Below are positions 1-10,543 of a DNA stretch of 64,000 nt, piece after piece; the first letter of the stretch is position 1; every line of letters begins with the position of its first letter. Below the pieces are notes generated by a model that searched no databases, was not told the origin of the DNA, and saw only the letters and a program-made list of their open reading frames with translations. Position numbers and translations under genes: made by a program. The stretch comes from Gloeopeniophorella convolvens (Eukaryota > Basidiomycota > Agaricomycetes > Russulales). The stretch is taken from NCBI GenBank assembly GCA_022496205.1, contig WTXD01000027.1, forward strand, positions 248,001 to 312,000, given 5' to 3'.

Positions 1-1005
1 CGATGTCGGGAATAGACTGACCAAGACCGCTCTGCTGAAGACGTTCCGGGTTGCCTGCGTCCTTCGCTTCCAAATCCAGCAAGACACTGAAAAGTTCCTC
101 GCCGTGTCTCCGGGTTCTCCCAGTGACTTGGCAGCGCGCGGCCTCCCATACGTCTCTCAAGTTCCCGCGCGACCCGCATACACCCACGGGAGTTTCGTGC
201 ACCTCAGCGATATCTTGGACGAGTCTAGGGCAGGCGCACACATACACTCGAACCGTTTCCTCTACTCTGCCCGGACCCAGATCGGGCAAGTCAAGTCACC
301 TGTCGTCTCGAGTTCGCGCGCAGCTATCTCTTGCCGTTACACGAGTTCTGCGCCGACCGAAGTCGCGCACCGAAGGTGCTAGGCTATGACATCCTTCCCG
401 GTGGCTGGCACGTCGTAGTCATGGAATACATTCCCCATGATTCGCAGACCCCGCAAACGCACACGTTGTACAGCAACGTGGCAAAGTTCAAGGAAACTTG
501 GTCAAGGGATCTGAAGCAACTTGTGGACGAGTTCCACGAGCAGGGGTGGGTGCATGGGGATCTGCGGGTCGTAAACTTTGTGGTTGGGGAGGATGATCCG
601 GAACAGATAATGCTGGTCGACTTTGACTGGGCTGGGGACGTCAACGCCGGGAAGGTGTGCTATCCGACCTCCCAACTGACCGATGAACTACTGGACCCCT
701 CCGACGCGCTGAACCTGGAGATCACGAGGGAGCGCGATAAGCGGGTGCTTCTGTTCGCGTTGGAACACATGTAGGAGTGGTGTAAATTATCATTCAATAT
801 TCATAGTCTGCATAAAAAGAAGGTCGTCTTGATCGAGTATAGCTGAAGCGCGGTGTACACCGCAAGCCACACGTGGGGAAGACGCATTGGGGAAGTGCAG
901 ACCGATGCCCGTGAAATAATGTGCTCGAGCGAAATGAGCTCCCCAGCCATTATGAGCAGCCGGCGTGTGGAAGATGGCGGCAGCGCGTCCATGCGAACAG
1001 GGTAC
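1..1005 (+). repeat. Arm A of an inverted segmental duplication
   Basis: This segment is closely similar to the reverse complement of about 18430-19440. The similarity covers the kinase-like pseudogene and about 230 bp beyond its stop codon, and fades near 1005. The duplication may extend left of the window. The two arms lie about 17.4 kb apart in opposite orientation and enclose the gene-rich 1.6-14 kb block. Confidence 0.85.
2..774 (+). pseudogene. Kinase-like protein pseudogene, 3' part (copy A)
   Basis: This is the C-terminal part of an agaricomycete protein with a protein-kinase-like fold. The left edge removes the N-terminal part. Visible motifs are the catalytic-loop HGDLRVVNF (a variant of HxDxxxxN), the metal-binding LVDFDW (in place of DFG), and the hinge-like VVVMEYIP. 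The reading frame that starts at base 2 is open as far as the first half. It must then change near 306-316 for the family sequence to continue into the frame holding LPLHEFCAD and the catalytic loop, because one nucleotide is missing there compared with copy B at 18.6-20.6 kb. The stop codon is TAG at 772-774. The family is known only as expanded kinase-like proteins in mushroom-forming fungi, and no substrate is known to me. The break could be a sequencing error, but copy B carries different breaks, which favours decay. Confidence 0.7.
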
Positions 1006-1603
1006 TGGGCGCACTGAACGATCTGGAAATGGAAAGTCTCAGCAAACTGTCAATGCTCACAACTTCATGCAGTATGTTGGGTAACTGGTGCCAGCGGGCG
1101 GTCGCGACGGGCGTAAGCACTCGCATTCTAGGAGACTTCAATCCTGACAGCGTCGGCGCTGCGAGCCCGGGCGCAGGACAACTAGATGTGCAGATGCTTC
1201 TGGTGCTGTGCACAAACCCTCCAGTAAACGCCGAATCAGACAGCGGGGTGACTGGGGGCCTCAACGTCGACGGTGGAGAGAAACATATCCGCCGGACAAG
1301 ATCCGATTCTCTTGGACAGACCAGAAGCCACATCCACGACGCCGCACTCCCTCAGCAGCTCAAGTGAGCGAACGGCACCACGCCTTGCGTCTTCCATCAA
1401 GCCGCGGGCTCGACACGTCGCCGCCGACGTCTCTTCCTTCGATCCAGTATCAAGAACGATCACTATATTGTCCAGAATCATATATAAACAGTTAAATCAG
1501 CCAATCACTGTCAGTCGAAGATACTATGTACACCATCCATTTCCGTTTGCAGAAGACATAGAGAGAACGTGTGCGGACGTGTCGAACATGGGTGAGGCGT
1601 ACT
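775..1603. other. Intergenic, no recognisable gene
   Basis: The first 230 bases are the 3' flank shared with the inverted duplication. The remainder up to the convergent gene that ends at 1604 contains only short, uninformative open frames on both strands. Confidence 0.5.
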
Positions 1604-2610
1604 TCACGTCGCCTGCGTGGCCTGCCATGGCTTTAGCTGCCGCGGCTGGGGCTGAGGCCTGCGCTGCGGCAGCTCCGGCACCTTGAACGGCCCGTTCCGC
1701 GCGGTGGTCACCTCGTGCGGGCGGTCGCGCGCGCTGCGGGGGTTAAGGATGTGGCGCCGCAGGGCGCGGAGCACGCCGCCATCTGCGGCGTCCTCCTTCG
1801 GGAAGAACTTCCCCGTCTCGCGCGTGTACTTGCTCAGCGCCTCCTCGCTCTCGAAGAGCCGCACTTTCTTCGTGTAGTTCTCTACGAGGTCGACGAGATT
1901 GACGTGTTTCTGGCACACCGCCTGCACGGGGAGTGAAAACGAGATCTAGATGCGGCGCAAGGCGCTCGCTGAACGCGCCGGCGTACCTCACGGCACTCTG
2001 CAAGCGTCTGCGGAAGCGGCTCGATGTCCAGGACGAGGCACAGCCGGTGCCAGTTGTTGATGTCGTGCTCGTCGAGCCCGTAGATGTCGTTGAAATCCTC
2101 TTTCATCGCAGCGCGGAACGCGTGGCGCGCGGTCTCGCACTCCGAATCTTTCCGCTCCCACCTCTTCCTGTTGCACAGGTCACGCAGCTGGAATGTCGGG
2201 GAGCGCGCAGGGTTGAACGGGAACTCGGGGTATTGCGCGAAGAAGCGGTCGATCGCTGTCTTGTAGCCGAACGGCCTGTCGGTGAGGCTCAGCTGGGACT
2301 GATACGAGGGCGGCGGGGTATCCTCTCTAAGGATCGGGGGCCTGTCCTCGACGATGATCGGCGAGCTTGGTGGCGAGACAGGACGCGCAAACACATCCCG
2401 GTACCGCTTCAGGCTTGGCTGAGATGGGGGAGGCGTCTGTACCCTAGTGGGGACAGGCTCGGGCTGATAGGCGCAACGAGTCAGCACGTCCAGCTGGCAT
2501 GCCCTTCGGGCTGGCGCAAACGCGCACCTCGTCGTATGGCTCCGCTGCATGATCAGACTTGGCGGGTATGGCCTTGACGGGGATCGGGGAACTCGGTGGC
2601 GAGAAAACAT
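1604..2610 (-). CDS. Agaricomycete conserved protein of unknown function, long paralogue
   Basis: Two exons, 2610-1987 and 1921-1604, are joined by a 65-nt intron (GTACGC...GTGCAG, phase 0) to give about 313 residues. The C-terminal 180 residues belong to the same unnamed family as the gene at 3541-4068. Shared features are an FFAQYPEF/FFATYPDF start, a W-H-x-L-C segment, an ECRE/CRK segment directly before the intron, then KHVNLVDLV, the FFPKEDA-type motif and a closing LRALRRHIL. The N-terminal 130 residues are rich in Pro and Ser and contain half of a diverged tandem repeat (see 2370-2800). The start is uncertain: another open frame begins at 2863 and holds the other repeat unit, but in a different phase. 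The family is expanded in mushroom-forming fungi, and no biochemical role is known to me. Confidence 0.7.
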
Positions 2611-2800
2611 GCGAGAATACGCCCGGGTACCACCTCAGACTCGGTTGGGATGAGGGTGGCGTCTTAACTCTAGGGACAGGCTCGGGCTGATGGGCGCAAC
2701 GCGTCAGCGCGTCCAGCTGGCAGTGTGGCACGCCTTCGGCCGATGGGGACGCGTACCTCGTCATATGGTTTCGCCGCATGCTCAGATTTGGAGGCGGTCC
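2370..2800 (-). repeat. Diverged tandem repeat (about 200 bp unit, two copies)
   Basis: Two units encode similar Pro/Ser-rich peptides, both with QLD.LTRCA.QPEPVP, then TPP.SQPSL, then VSPPSSPI-type blocks. The upstream unit (about 2800-2600) lies in a different frame from the downstream unit (about 2570-2370), which is part of the gene at 1604-2610. This implies a frame change between the copies, or an unrecognised intron. Confidence 0.65.
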
Positions 2801-2863
2801 TGATCGCGGGCATCCTCTCAGGTCTGTCAGCGGCGGTGCTGCGGTAATCGTGGTCAAGTGCAA

Positions 2864-3540
2864 AGCCGTCGAATCAGGCGCGCGGTCAACGACGAGAACG
2901 CATATCCGCGACGCGTTATGTACGGCTATTGACTGTTATGTATGTTTGTGGGCGTGGTATGCCGTCATCCATTACGCGTTGTGTGTCACGTACCCTCAGT
3001 TCCCGCGCAGTCTTTCATGTGCATGTGCACATTGCAGTGGACGTAACGCGTAACCGGCGACGCTGGTACGATACAGGACGTTCTCTGTGCTCAAAGCACA
3101 AGCAATTAACCCGAAGAGACCGAATATTAATATTCCTTCCCGGGGAAAGAGCAAGGTGCCGGCTGAGGCCAAGTTCCATGGGTCGCTTCGCGATGTCGCG
3201 TTTCTGACGGAAGGCGCGCGGGGGCCATACAGCTTTACCGGTCTTCTGCCTTGGAGTTTACGTAGGGGAAGAAGCAAGGTTGACCAGCCGTCCGAGTCGG
3301 GCTTGCTCGCTGAGAGAAGCAGGAGATAAAGGCGCGTAGCAAGATAACGCGCGGATCAAGCCAGACGGTCGACTTGCTTCTAAGCCGCAGCGTAATTCGA
3401 GCCCGGAGAGGGGGCGCACGTGTTGCGCTTTCCGGTTTTGGGATCATGATGGGAGTAGTTGTAGATGCGGCGGAACAAGTGACTGTGAGTATCTGATATC
3501 ACATACAGGCTATACACAAACAAACAACGTATCGCGCTGG
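2864..3540. other. Intergenic, no recognisable gene
   Basis: Nothing is supported here on either strand. Open frames are short, overlap each other and resemble no family I know. Confidence 0.5.
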
Positions 3541-4068
3541 CTATCTGCGACGACCGCCCAAGATAGGGCGTAGAAGGTACTTCAAGATGCCGCCAGCCTT
3601 CGCTTCGTTCAGTGGAAAGATCTTCTTGGCTTTTCTGGAGTACTTTGCCAGTGCTTTGATTGACGGGAACACCCGCACTTGACCCTCGTGGTAGACAAGA
3701 TCGACCAAGTTGACGTGTTTCGACTTGACGGCCTGCATATCAGGATGAAATCAGCGACCGTCAGAACAACAGTTTTCGAGTGTTGGGCGGACCTTGCGGC
3801 AGGCCGCAATGCCTTCCGGGATAGGATCTACCCTGCAGATCTGGCAGAGTTCATGCCAATGGTCGATGTTGTCGACATCGGTGCCGAACGCCTCGTTGAA
3901 GTCCTCTGCAAGCGCACCCGAAAACGCCTCGCGTGCATCGATGTATTCCTCATTGTTGTTTCCCCAGTGAAAGACCTGCCTCATCCTCCGGAACTCCGCG
4001 GTCGGGGGCGCATCAGGGTTGTAGTTGAAGTCGGGATAAGTGGCAAAGAATTCGGCGACGTGAGTCAT
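3541..4068 (-). CDS. Agaricomycete conserved protein of unknown function, short paralogue
   Basis: Two exons, 4068-3793 (92 codons) and 3732-3541, are separated by a 60-nt intron (GTCCGC...ATGCAG, phase 0). The product is 155 residues. It is the family core alone: MTHVAEFFATYPDF at the N-terminus, an acidic central segment with FNEAFGTDVDNIDHW and HELCQICRV, ACRK at the splice site, then KHVNLVDLV and IFPLNEAKAGG near the C-terminus. The intron sits at exactly the same place and phase as in the neighbouring long paralogue at 1604-2610, so the two are a tandem duplication. There is no signal peptide or membrane segment. The function is unknown. The motif spacing suggests a compact helical domain, but that is inference. 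Confidence 0.85.
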
Positions 4069-4669
4069 TGTAGAGCAGGAGAGGGATCAGGGGGTCGTGA
4101 GGCAAGGTGCTTCAACACTCTAAATAGTCGCGCGGCGTGTGAGGGCGCAGAGTGCGAATCAACGATGTGACAACGAGGGTGAATACGTCAGATGATAGAC
4201 GCCAATAGAGCGAAGTTGATAGTCCCGGAAGTTGAGCGCGCAAGGTGCAGCATACAGAAACGTATCGCGGTACAGGACTGTAGCCAAGAGGGCAGTGACG
4301 GCAGACCCAAGCTCAGGCCGTCCATCCTTGGGCCGAGTCCCGACCCAAGGCCGACCTCCGTGCGGTGTGAGCAGAAGGCGACCACAAAGACCCACAGCCA
4401 AAGCCAACCGGAATACCAGCGGTTGAGATAAGACGCCTCGCCCTGAAGAAGAGCCGAGGGACGACTCGCCGGTGGAGACCGACGTCTTGATATAAATATA
4501 AGGCAGAGGAAAAATACTGGCCCAGCGAGCCTGCCGCGGCGCCGTCGGACGTCGCGGCGGGCACCGACGGCCCGCCTCCGGCTCCGCCCCTTTCCGGCAC
4601 CCGACGTCCGTGTCAGTCCTCAACTTCGCCCCCGACTACTTATCGACCGAGTCGCACACCGACACGCCC
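4069..4669. other. Divergent promoter region, no gene seen
   Basis: This stretch separates the start of the minus-strand gene (4068) from the plus-strand COA1 start (4670). It contains an AT-rich patch (GATATAAATATAAGGC, about 4488-4503), roughly 170 bp upstream of the COA1 ATG, that could serve as a TATA-like element. No coding sequence is recognised. Confidence 0.4.
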
Positions 4670-5538
4670 ATGCTCCCCCACACCCTCGCACGCCGCGCAC
4701 CCGCGCTCGCACAGAAAAACGCCGCCCGCCCCGCGCGCGGGCTGGTCAACGCGCTGCCGCGCCCCCCACCAAAGCCCCAGCCGCCCCCGGAGACATTCGC
4801 GTCGCCCTCGCGCCCGCGAGCGTACTACGCGCGCCCCCCGCCGCGCGACCTGCCCCCGTACAGCGTGCGCCGTCCCCCTGCTGCCCCGCTTCTTACGCCC
4901 TGCGCACTGACCGCCCCCAATCTAGCGCGCATGGCCCGGCCTGCTCGCGGCGTGCGTCGCAGGCGTCGGCGCATGGGCCGCGTTCCTCGCGTACGCAGCG
5001 AACCAGGAGCGCCTCGCGAGCTCCGCGGTGCGCCGCGTGCTCGCCGACCTGCGCGACAGCGCGGACGTGCGCGCGCTGCTCGGCGACGCGGTGCGCGCCG
5101 AGCCGGCGTGGTACCTCAACGGGAGCCCGTGGGTGCACGGCGCGGTGCGTGGTGTGCGGCTGCGCTCTGCGTGGGCGCGCGGCTGACGGGATGGTGTGTG
5201 CGCAGGTGAAGATGCTGCAGGGGAACATCGACATTTCGTTCCGCATCAAGGGCCACAAGGGTGCGTGCGCTGCGCGCCTTCGCTGCTGACCGGCGCTGAC
5301 CGGGCGTGTCTGTCTCCCGGGGCACATCACACAGGCGCGGGCACGGTGTACTTCACGAGCATCCGGCGCGGGCGCGGCGAGCCCTTCACGACATGTGCGC
5401 ATCTTCCTGCCTGCTTTCTTTCCTTCTTCTGCACCCGGCCCGGGGCTGACCCCTGCGTCTGCAGTGCGCTTCAAGGTCATCGCCGACGACGGCACGGTCG
5501 TCCTCATGCCGCGCGAGGGCGCCGCGCGTGACCCGTAG
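4670..5538 (+). CDS. COA1: Cytochrome c oxidase assembly factor 1 (Coa1)
   Basis: Five exons were placed by phase-consistent GT-AG junctions: 4670-4864, 4926-5144, 5206-5260, 5335-5394 and 5465-5538. They give a 200-residue protein, against 197 for yeast Coa1. The N-terminal 65 residues are rich in Arg, Ala and Pro with almost no acidic residues, as expected of a mitochondrial presequence. A single membrane segment follows (GLLAACVAGVGAWAAFLAYA). After it comes the Coa1 domain: a helix with VRALLGDAV, WYLNGSPWVHG, then the beta-rich FRIKGHKGAGTVYFTS and a closing FKVIADDGTVVLMP. Coa1 acts at the mitochondrial inner membrane in early Cox1 maturation for complex IV. The GTG-start extension from 4610 is not needed because the ATG at 4670 gives a good presequence. 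All introns are short (61-74 nt). Confidence 0.88.
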
Positions 5539-5680
5539 CATAACGTACTGGCGCCCCGCACTGCCCCAGCTGCCGCACTTCTCACCCCCGCTCCATGCTT
5601 CATGATCGAACCCTTCGCATAAGCACACAGCCTCCCCTAAGTACCACCCCGTAACCTACCCACAGTACATACTACTCATA

Positions 5681-5875
5681 CAGTCAAACCTGTCATAACC
5701 CATACCCATAAAAGCACATTTTCCGCCATAATCCACAGGGCTTCCGGTCCACAGAGACACGGGATTAGGCGCACTGGTGCCCCTCAGAATTTATATCCTG
5801 CAATAACTCATGACCTGTAATGGCCCGCGGCTCCAGGGTTCGAAAAGGTGGTATGGGTTATGACAGGTTTGACTG
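5681..5875. mobile_element. Tc1/mariner-type MITE
   Basis: This is a 195-bp non-coding element with perfect 26-bp terminal inverted repeats that begin CAGTCAAACCTGTCATAACC at the left end (5681) and read the same from the right end (5875) on the opposite strand. Each end is flanked by TA (5679-5680 and 5876-5877), the target duplication expected for Tc1/mariner transposases, and the ends begin with CAGT as is common in that superfamily. There is no coding capacity, so it is non-autonomous. It lies about 140 bp downstream of the COA1 stop. Confidence 0.85.
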
Positions 5876-6261
5876 TACATCGAACTCGCCCTGCACTCGC
5901 ACACGTACGCGGACCCCCCACGCACAACTCCGGCCACACGCTGCCCCGCACCTCGTCTCACCTCACGTCGAATAAACTCGAAGCGCGGACCCATGACCGC
6001 CTGCCACAATCGCGACATGACAAGTTGGGATCGCCGCCGTCCCGAGCGGACCGAATTAAGCATGCATGCATATGCACGGCGGCCCCGAACCACCACACCA
6101 TAACTACATCACGACACCGTACCGTACGGAGAGCACCACACGTTCTCCCCTCGACTTTTGAGCGCATCATCAAAAAAAAAGTGTGAAAAAACCGGCCAGA
6201 CCGACGAAGCAGGGACGGAAAGAATAACAGCGGAATGCGATGCGATGCGCGCACGCGTGGC
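5876..6261. other. Intergenic between COA1 and SCD6 3' ends
   Basis: This is the convergent 3' side of SCD6. It contains an A-rich tract near 6171-6180 but no recognisable gene. Confidence 0.5.
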
Positions 6262-7797
6262 TCATTGGCGTGCCCCCGTCTGCGCCTGTGGGTTCCTCCG
6301 CCCCCGCCCGCCCCCACGCCGGCCGTAGCCGCCCCACCCGCCCACATACGCGCCGGGGCCCATCAGCCCAACGCCGCCGGGCTCGCCGAACGTCGCGACG
6401 TTCCGTTCGCGCTCCTCCTCGCGGCGGTTGCGCCCGCCGCCGCGTCCGCCGCGGCCCCCGCCGCGCTGCGCGGGCGGCTGCGACTGCGTCGACGACGAGA
6501 GCGAGTCGAAGAAACTTTTGTTCCGATTGTATGCCTGCGGCGAGTCCTCTGCCTCCTCTGCGGCGGTCGCGTCTTCGCTGCCGTCCGCCTTGGCGCTCGC
6601 AGCACCCGCCGAGGGCGGCGGCGCAGCGGCGGTCTTGTCAAAGCGCGCGTTCGAGCCTGCAAAGTCGAAGTCCGTCGTCGGCACACGCAGGTCGCCTACT
6701 TTGACGTCGCGCCCTGCACCGCCGCGGCGCCCGCCACCCCGCGCGTTGCCGTTCGCGGCCGAGTTGCGCAGGTCACCGAGCGCGCGCTCGACTGTCTCCA
6801 GCGATGCGGCAGCAGTCTGCACCGAGGCGCTACCGTTCGAGTTGGCCGTGCGCCGCCCGTCGCTGCCACCTGACCGCGCGGCTGCCGCGGCAGGGTGTGG
6901 CTGCTGTTGCTGTTGCGGCGGTTGTGCGGCGTATGGCTGCTGCGGGGGCTGCTGCTGCGGTACGGGCTGGGGTACATTTGGCGGAAATTGCGGATACCCG
7001 TTGGCCACCGGGGGAGCGGATGCCTACATCACAAGCGCCTATCATCAGTACGAGCGATCGAGGCCACATGCTGACGTATGTGCGAAGGAGAAGAAAGATA
7101 TCTGGGGTACTGCGCCCCCGGGATAAGGGTAGACAGGTATCGAGCGCCACTGGATGCGGAGCCCGCGGGCAATGGAAGGAGGGAGGGGTGCCAAGGAAAT
7201 GGGGTGGCAGGGTACGGGCGTGACGTTGCAGAAGACGTACCCCAAGGACGGCCGGGTCATCGTGCACGCTTCTGGACGGCGCGGGTTCTTCGACCGACAG
7301 ATCTTTCACTTCTGAGGCGCGGAAGATAATGTACTGGTACGGCTCCTGCACAGGCGGGATGAACTCGGACGGCGGGCTGCGTGAGGTGGGCAGTGCGTCA
7401 GCGTGCCATGATGCAGTAAGCTCGAGCGTAATGGAGAACAAGGGCACGCGTGCGCATCCATACGCGTGTGCATGCATACACCCCGGGCGCTCCCGCGAGC
7501 TTCCGAAAACAAAGGGCAACACGGGCAGGGCGACGTACCGACGCAGCTCGGTCCCCATCGAATAGACTGTGCGCACGGACGTGCCACGGCGTCAGGGCCT
7601 CGCCGCACAGGGAGAACAAAGAACCAGGCACGCACCATTGGACAATTGGATAGTGGACGCGGCGGGGTCGATACCGGCGAGAATACCGCGGTAGCGGACG
7701 TCGGAATGGGAAATGAGCGAGATGGGCTTTCTGTGGGGCGGTGAGCTGGCGAGTATGAGGTTGCGGTGCGCGCGCACCCTATGAATGAGAGCGCCAT
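6262..7797 (-). CDS. SCD6: Lsm14/Scd6-type translational repressor (RAP55 family)
   Basis: Five exons, 7797-7778, 7730-7636, 7566-7539, 7376-7241 and 7023-6262, join in phase to give 346 residues (yeast Scd6 has 349). The N-terminal LSm domain is spread over the first four exons: MALSFIGKPISLISHSDVRY, the glycine-containing RYRGILAGID turn, TIQLSN, then SMGTE and VKDLSVEE. A Gln/Pro-rich linker follows. The C-terminus carries all three family boxes: the FDF motif (DFDFAGSNARFDK), the FFD box (NKSFFDSL) and the TFG box (RNVATFGEPGG), plus RGG clusters before and after. Scd6/Lsm14 binds eIF4G and the Dhh1/Dcp machinery in P-bodies and represses translation initiation. Introns 3 and 4 are longer than usual here (162 and 217 nt), so a small extra exon in intron 4 cannot be excluded. 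Confidence 0.9.
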
Positions 7798-8023
7798 GAC
7801 GATGGGTGTTGGATTGGAGACGGGAGAGAGAGGACAGAGACGGGACTGGAGAGGACGACGACGGCGGGCGTTGCGTTTGCGCGGCCAGGCGACGCTTCTT
7901 TCAAGCTCCGACCGCGTCCGCCCGCACGCGGCCCGGCGCGTGCTCTCCTTCGCACAAGCCTCTCGCCTCCTCTCGCACGTACAGCACACCGAGCGCAGCA
8001 CTCATCGCACACCGTCGCAGAAT

Positions 8024-8039
8024 GGGGGGGGGGGGGGGG
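8024..8039 (+). repeat. G16 homopolymer
   Basis: A run of sixteen G lies in the region upstream of the SCD6 start. It is a likely G-quadruplex or slippage site and also a plausible place for an assembly length error. Confidence 0.9.
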
Positions 8040-8299
8040 TATCTTACATTGGTATCATCGTATGTGTACAGGACAGAACACAGCAACGCGCAGGGCAGGT
8101 ATCAGACGTCTGATGATACATGGAGGTAGCTAACACTGTCAGAATCATGTCATATCGTGCGGGGCGGCAAGTGCGCCCCAGTCGTCAGCTTCTTTCAGGT
8201 CGTGGAGCCCTTCGGGGCTGTCTACTGTGCGCACACACACACACTTCAGCCCGTGCGCACCCCCGCGGAACAGCGCGGGCATATGCTCACAGGTGGTGT

Positions 8300-8566
8300 C
8301 TATTTTCGGCGCTTGTAGTGGTATGGGGGCGGGCTGAGCCCGCCCGGCACGGGGGCAGCCATCATGTACGGCGACGTCGCCTGCGCGGGTCCGCCTGCCG
8401 CGCTGTTCGTTGGCGACGACGAGGTGCTCCCGGGCTGGTGGCGGCGCGTCAGCACACGGCCTGGGTACAAGAGGGAGGATGCAGCACTCACCGCGCTCTT
8501 CGTGCTGTCGGGGGAGCCGGCTGCGGCCTTTTGCACTGCGGTGGGGGAAGACTTGGCGTCAGACAT
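8300..8566 (-). CDS. Small hypothetical protein (69 aa)
   Basis: Two exons, 8566-8492 and 8434-8300, are joined across a 57-nt intron with a strong GTGAGT donor, a GCTGAC branch-like site and a CCACCAG acceptor, phase 0. Because 57 is divisible by three the intron can also be read through without a stop, giving 88 residues. The spliced product starts MSDAKSSPTAVQKAAAG, is rich in Ser, Pro, Ala and Gly, and ends with YHYKRRK. It has no membrane segment and no recognised domain and is probably disordered. It lies on the same strand as SCD6, about 500 bp upstream of the SCD6 start. A real small gene is supported mainly by the intron signals. Confidence 0.5.
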   Translation of the reverse strand: MSDAKSSPTAVQKAAAGSPDSTKSAVSAASSLLYPGRVLTRRHQPGSTSSSPTNSAAGGPAQATSPYMMAAPVPGGLSPPPYHYKRRK

Positions 8567-10543
8567 GGCAGGGCGTGTGAGCGGGGTATGTGGGTATGTG
8601 TGTGGGGAGACTGGGCAGGAGCGGGGGAGGGTTATATACGGATCCCAATGCGCGCCGCCCGAGAAGGAGGGGCTTAGCGGAAAGGCGCCCGGTGTGTCAA
8701 GCGCGGCGGGGCGCGGTGCACGCGAAGCGCAGTGGAACGGTCCAGAGGAAAAAGGCTCCTGGTAAAAGGCAATCGGCGAAGCCGCGGCGTGCGGCGGGCC
8801 CACTGCCACCGTGGCCAGGGCGGAGAAGGTCCCCTCCACGGGCGTGGTCCCGGGCACCCGCCGTATCACAAGACGCCCAACTCTGCCGCATCCAGCGACG
8901 AGCGACTATTTAGAACCACGACGAGGAGCCCTCTCCGCGGTCACACTCTCCTTGCTGCACTGCCTGACCTTGGGCTGCGCGATAGCCTTTTGCGTGTCTT
9001 CTCACGTCATTCCTAGTCACTTGCGACGCAGCGTGCCCGCTGCACCCGTCCAAATGCTATAGTAGTTGACATCCCCTTCGTAACGCGACACGACTCGCGG
9101 TAGGCAGCGCGCTATCGCGCGCGATCAGAGTCCCGATCGACATGCGGCTCGTTCGTTGCAGCTATCGCGAACCATGTAGGCATGGCCCTCGGTGCACCAG
9201 CCGGAGATCCGGTCGGACGCGGAGAAGGCGAAGTGCTTGAAGTTGTTGCCATCCGTGGCCTGCACAGGGCGCATGCCTGTGCATTCCCCATCTGCTCTGA
9301 CTGTGCGGCCGTGGAAGACAACCATGACAGCTGTTCGATTATACTCTGCACCCACTGTTCCGTTCCGGCCAGTGGGACCCCGGCCTGCGCTGCGCTCTGG
9401 TGCATGATGCTCCGTCGGGCACGTACCCAGCCGCCGCCCAGCGCGCGTACCCACCACGCCACAACGGGCACCGCGGCGCCTGACTCGACTGCCTTCCGAG
9501 CATCCCATGCGCGCTCGGAGACGCAGCATAATTGCTCCCCGCCAACTGCGTCCGATCCGCGACGCGTTCCATAGCACATCGGCACCCATGATGAAATGCC
9601 GACATACATAATGCATAATAATACTTATGCGAGTCCAGGCCCGCCGCGCGCGCATGTAAAGCGACCTGCTGCTGGTGCAACTCGGGGGTGCGTAGTCGCG
9701 CGATCGCACACTTCTCGCGAGCTCGGCGGGGGCGTGCTCGCACCCCCCGTTCTGCATTCTCCCACCGGGCCCTGTACGCTCGGTGAATCACATCCACGAA
9801 AACGTCCGCCGGCGCGCGCGAGGACCCCGGCGCAGGCACGCGTGACGACACTGCGTGGGTGCGGGGCCAGGACGGGCAGCGGCGCGAAGGCCAGCAAGGT
9901 AATAGGTATAGGGGCGCGCGGAACAATAGAGTTTCTGCGCAGTGTGCAGTGCGCGGGAATGTTTGGCAGGGTGCGGTACGGCAGCGCCCCGTGGAACGCT
10001 TCCAGATCTTCTACGAGATAAGGTCTGCGCGGAGCGCGACGCCTCCCTGCCCGATCCGGGCATGCGCACGCTCCGGGGTAGAAGCAGGCCCTGAGGCCGA
10101 TGCAGGAAGGGGGATATAAGTGGACGGGCTGCATGCGTGTGCGCGGCGCGTGAGGCCGAGACTCGCGCGTACGTACGTACGTACTTAGCTGCAGCGTGCG
10201 CAGCAATATGCGCGCGCGCTATTGCGGCCGAGCCCGCGCGAAGCCGGAGGCGGTCGGGTGACTTCGGGTGAGCGGCTCGCGATTCGCTGGCATGCTGCAG
10301 TTCTACACTCGAGCTGTGTGCGTCGAAAGACCGTGAGTCGACGCAGCGAGCGGCAGATCATGGTGGAGAGAGCTGCGGAGCGCCGGGCCGGGCCGCAGGC
10401 AATTTCCATACACGGCGCGGAACCCCAGAAATTTGGCAGGCGTGACTTGTCTGAGCGAAGGCCTTGGAACATCTCGGACGGCCATCGCATACGGCGACCT
10501 GACCGCACACAGAGATCTAGCCAGAAAATCGAGGCTACCCAGC
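8567..10543. other. Long GC-rich region, no firmly supported gene
   Basis: The open frames on both strands look like shadows of high GC. A possible short minus-strand gene is listed separately at 9125-9325. A TATA-like GGGATATAAG lies near 10110, about 430 bp upstream of the ADE12 start, and a short (GTAC)n microsatellite lies at about 10168-10184. Confidence 0.4.
9125..9325 (-). CDS. Possible small protein or last exon, unknown function
   Basis: This 66-codon frame starts MVVFHGRTVRADGECTGMRP and ends in a region with WCTEGHAY, four Cys and balanced composition. That is unlike the low-complexity Arg/Ala translations of the other frames around it. It may be the last exon of a longer gene with 5' exons further upstream on the minus strand. 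I do not recognise the family, and no splice donor upstream could be chosen with confidence. Confidence 0.25.
   Translation of the reverse strand: MVVFHGRTVRADGECTGMRPVQATDGNNFKHFAFSASDRISGWCTEGHAYMVRDSCNERAACRSGL

Noticed and set aside
4893..5603. Long minus-strand frame opposite COA1
   Set aside because: It is a shadow: the plus strand has a complete phase-consistent COA1 model there.
8567..10543. Many long open frames on both strands (up to about 200 codons)
   Set aside because: They overlap in several frames, are rich in Arg, Ala, Pro and Gly, and follow from high GC. Only the 9125-9325 frame has balanced composition, and it is listed at low confidence.
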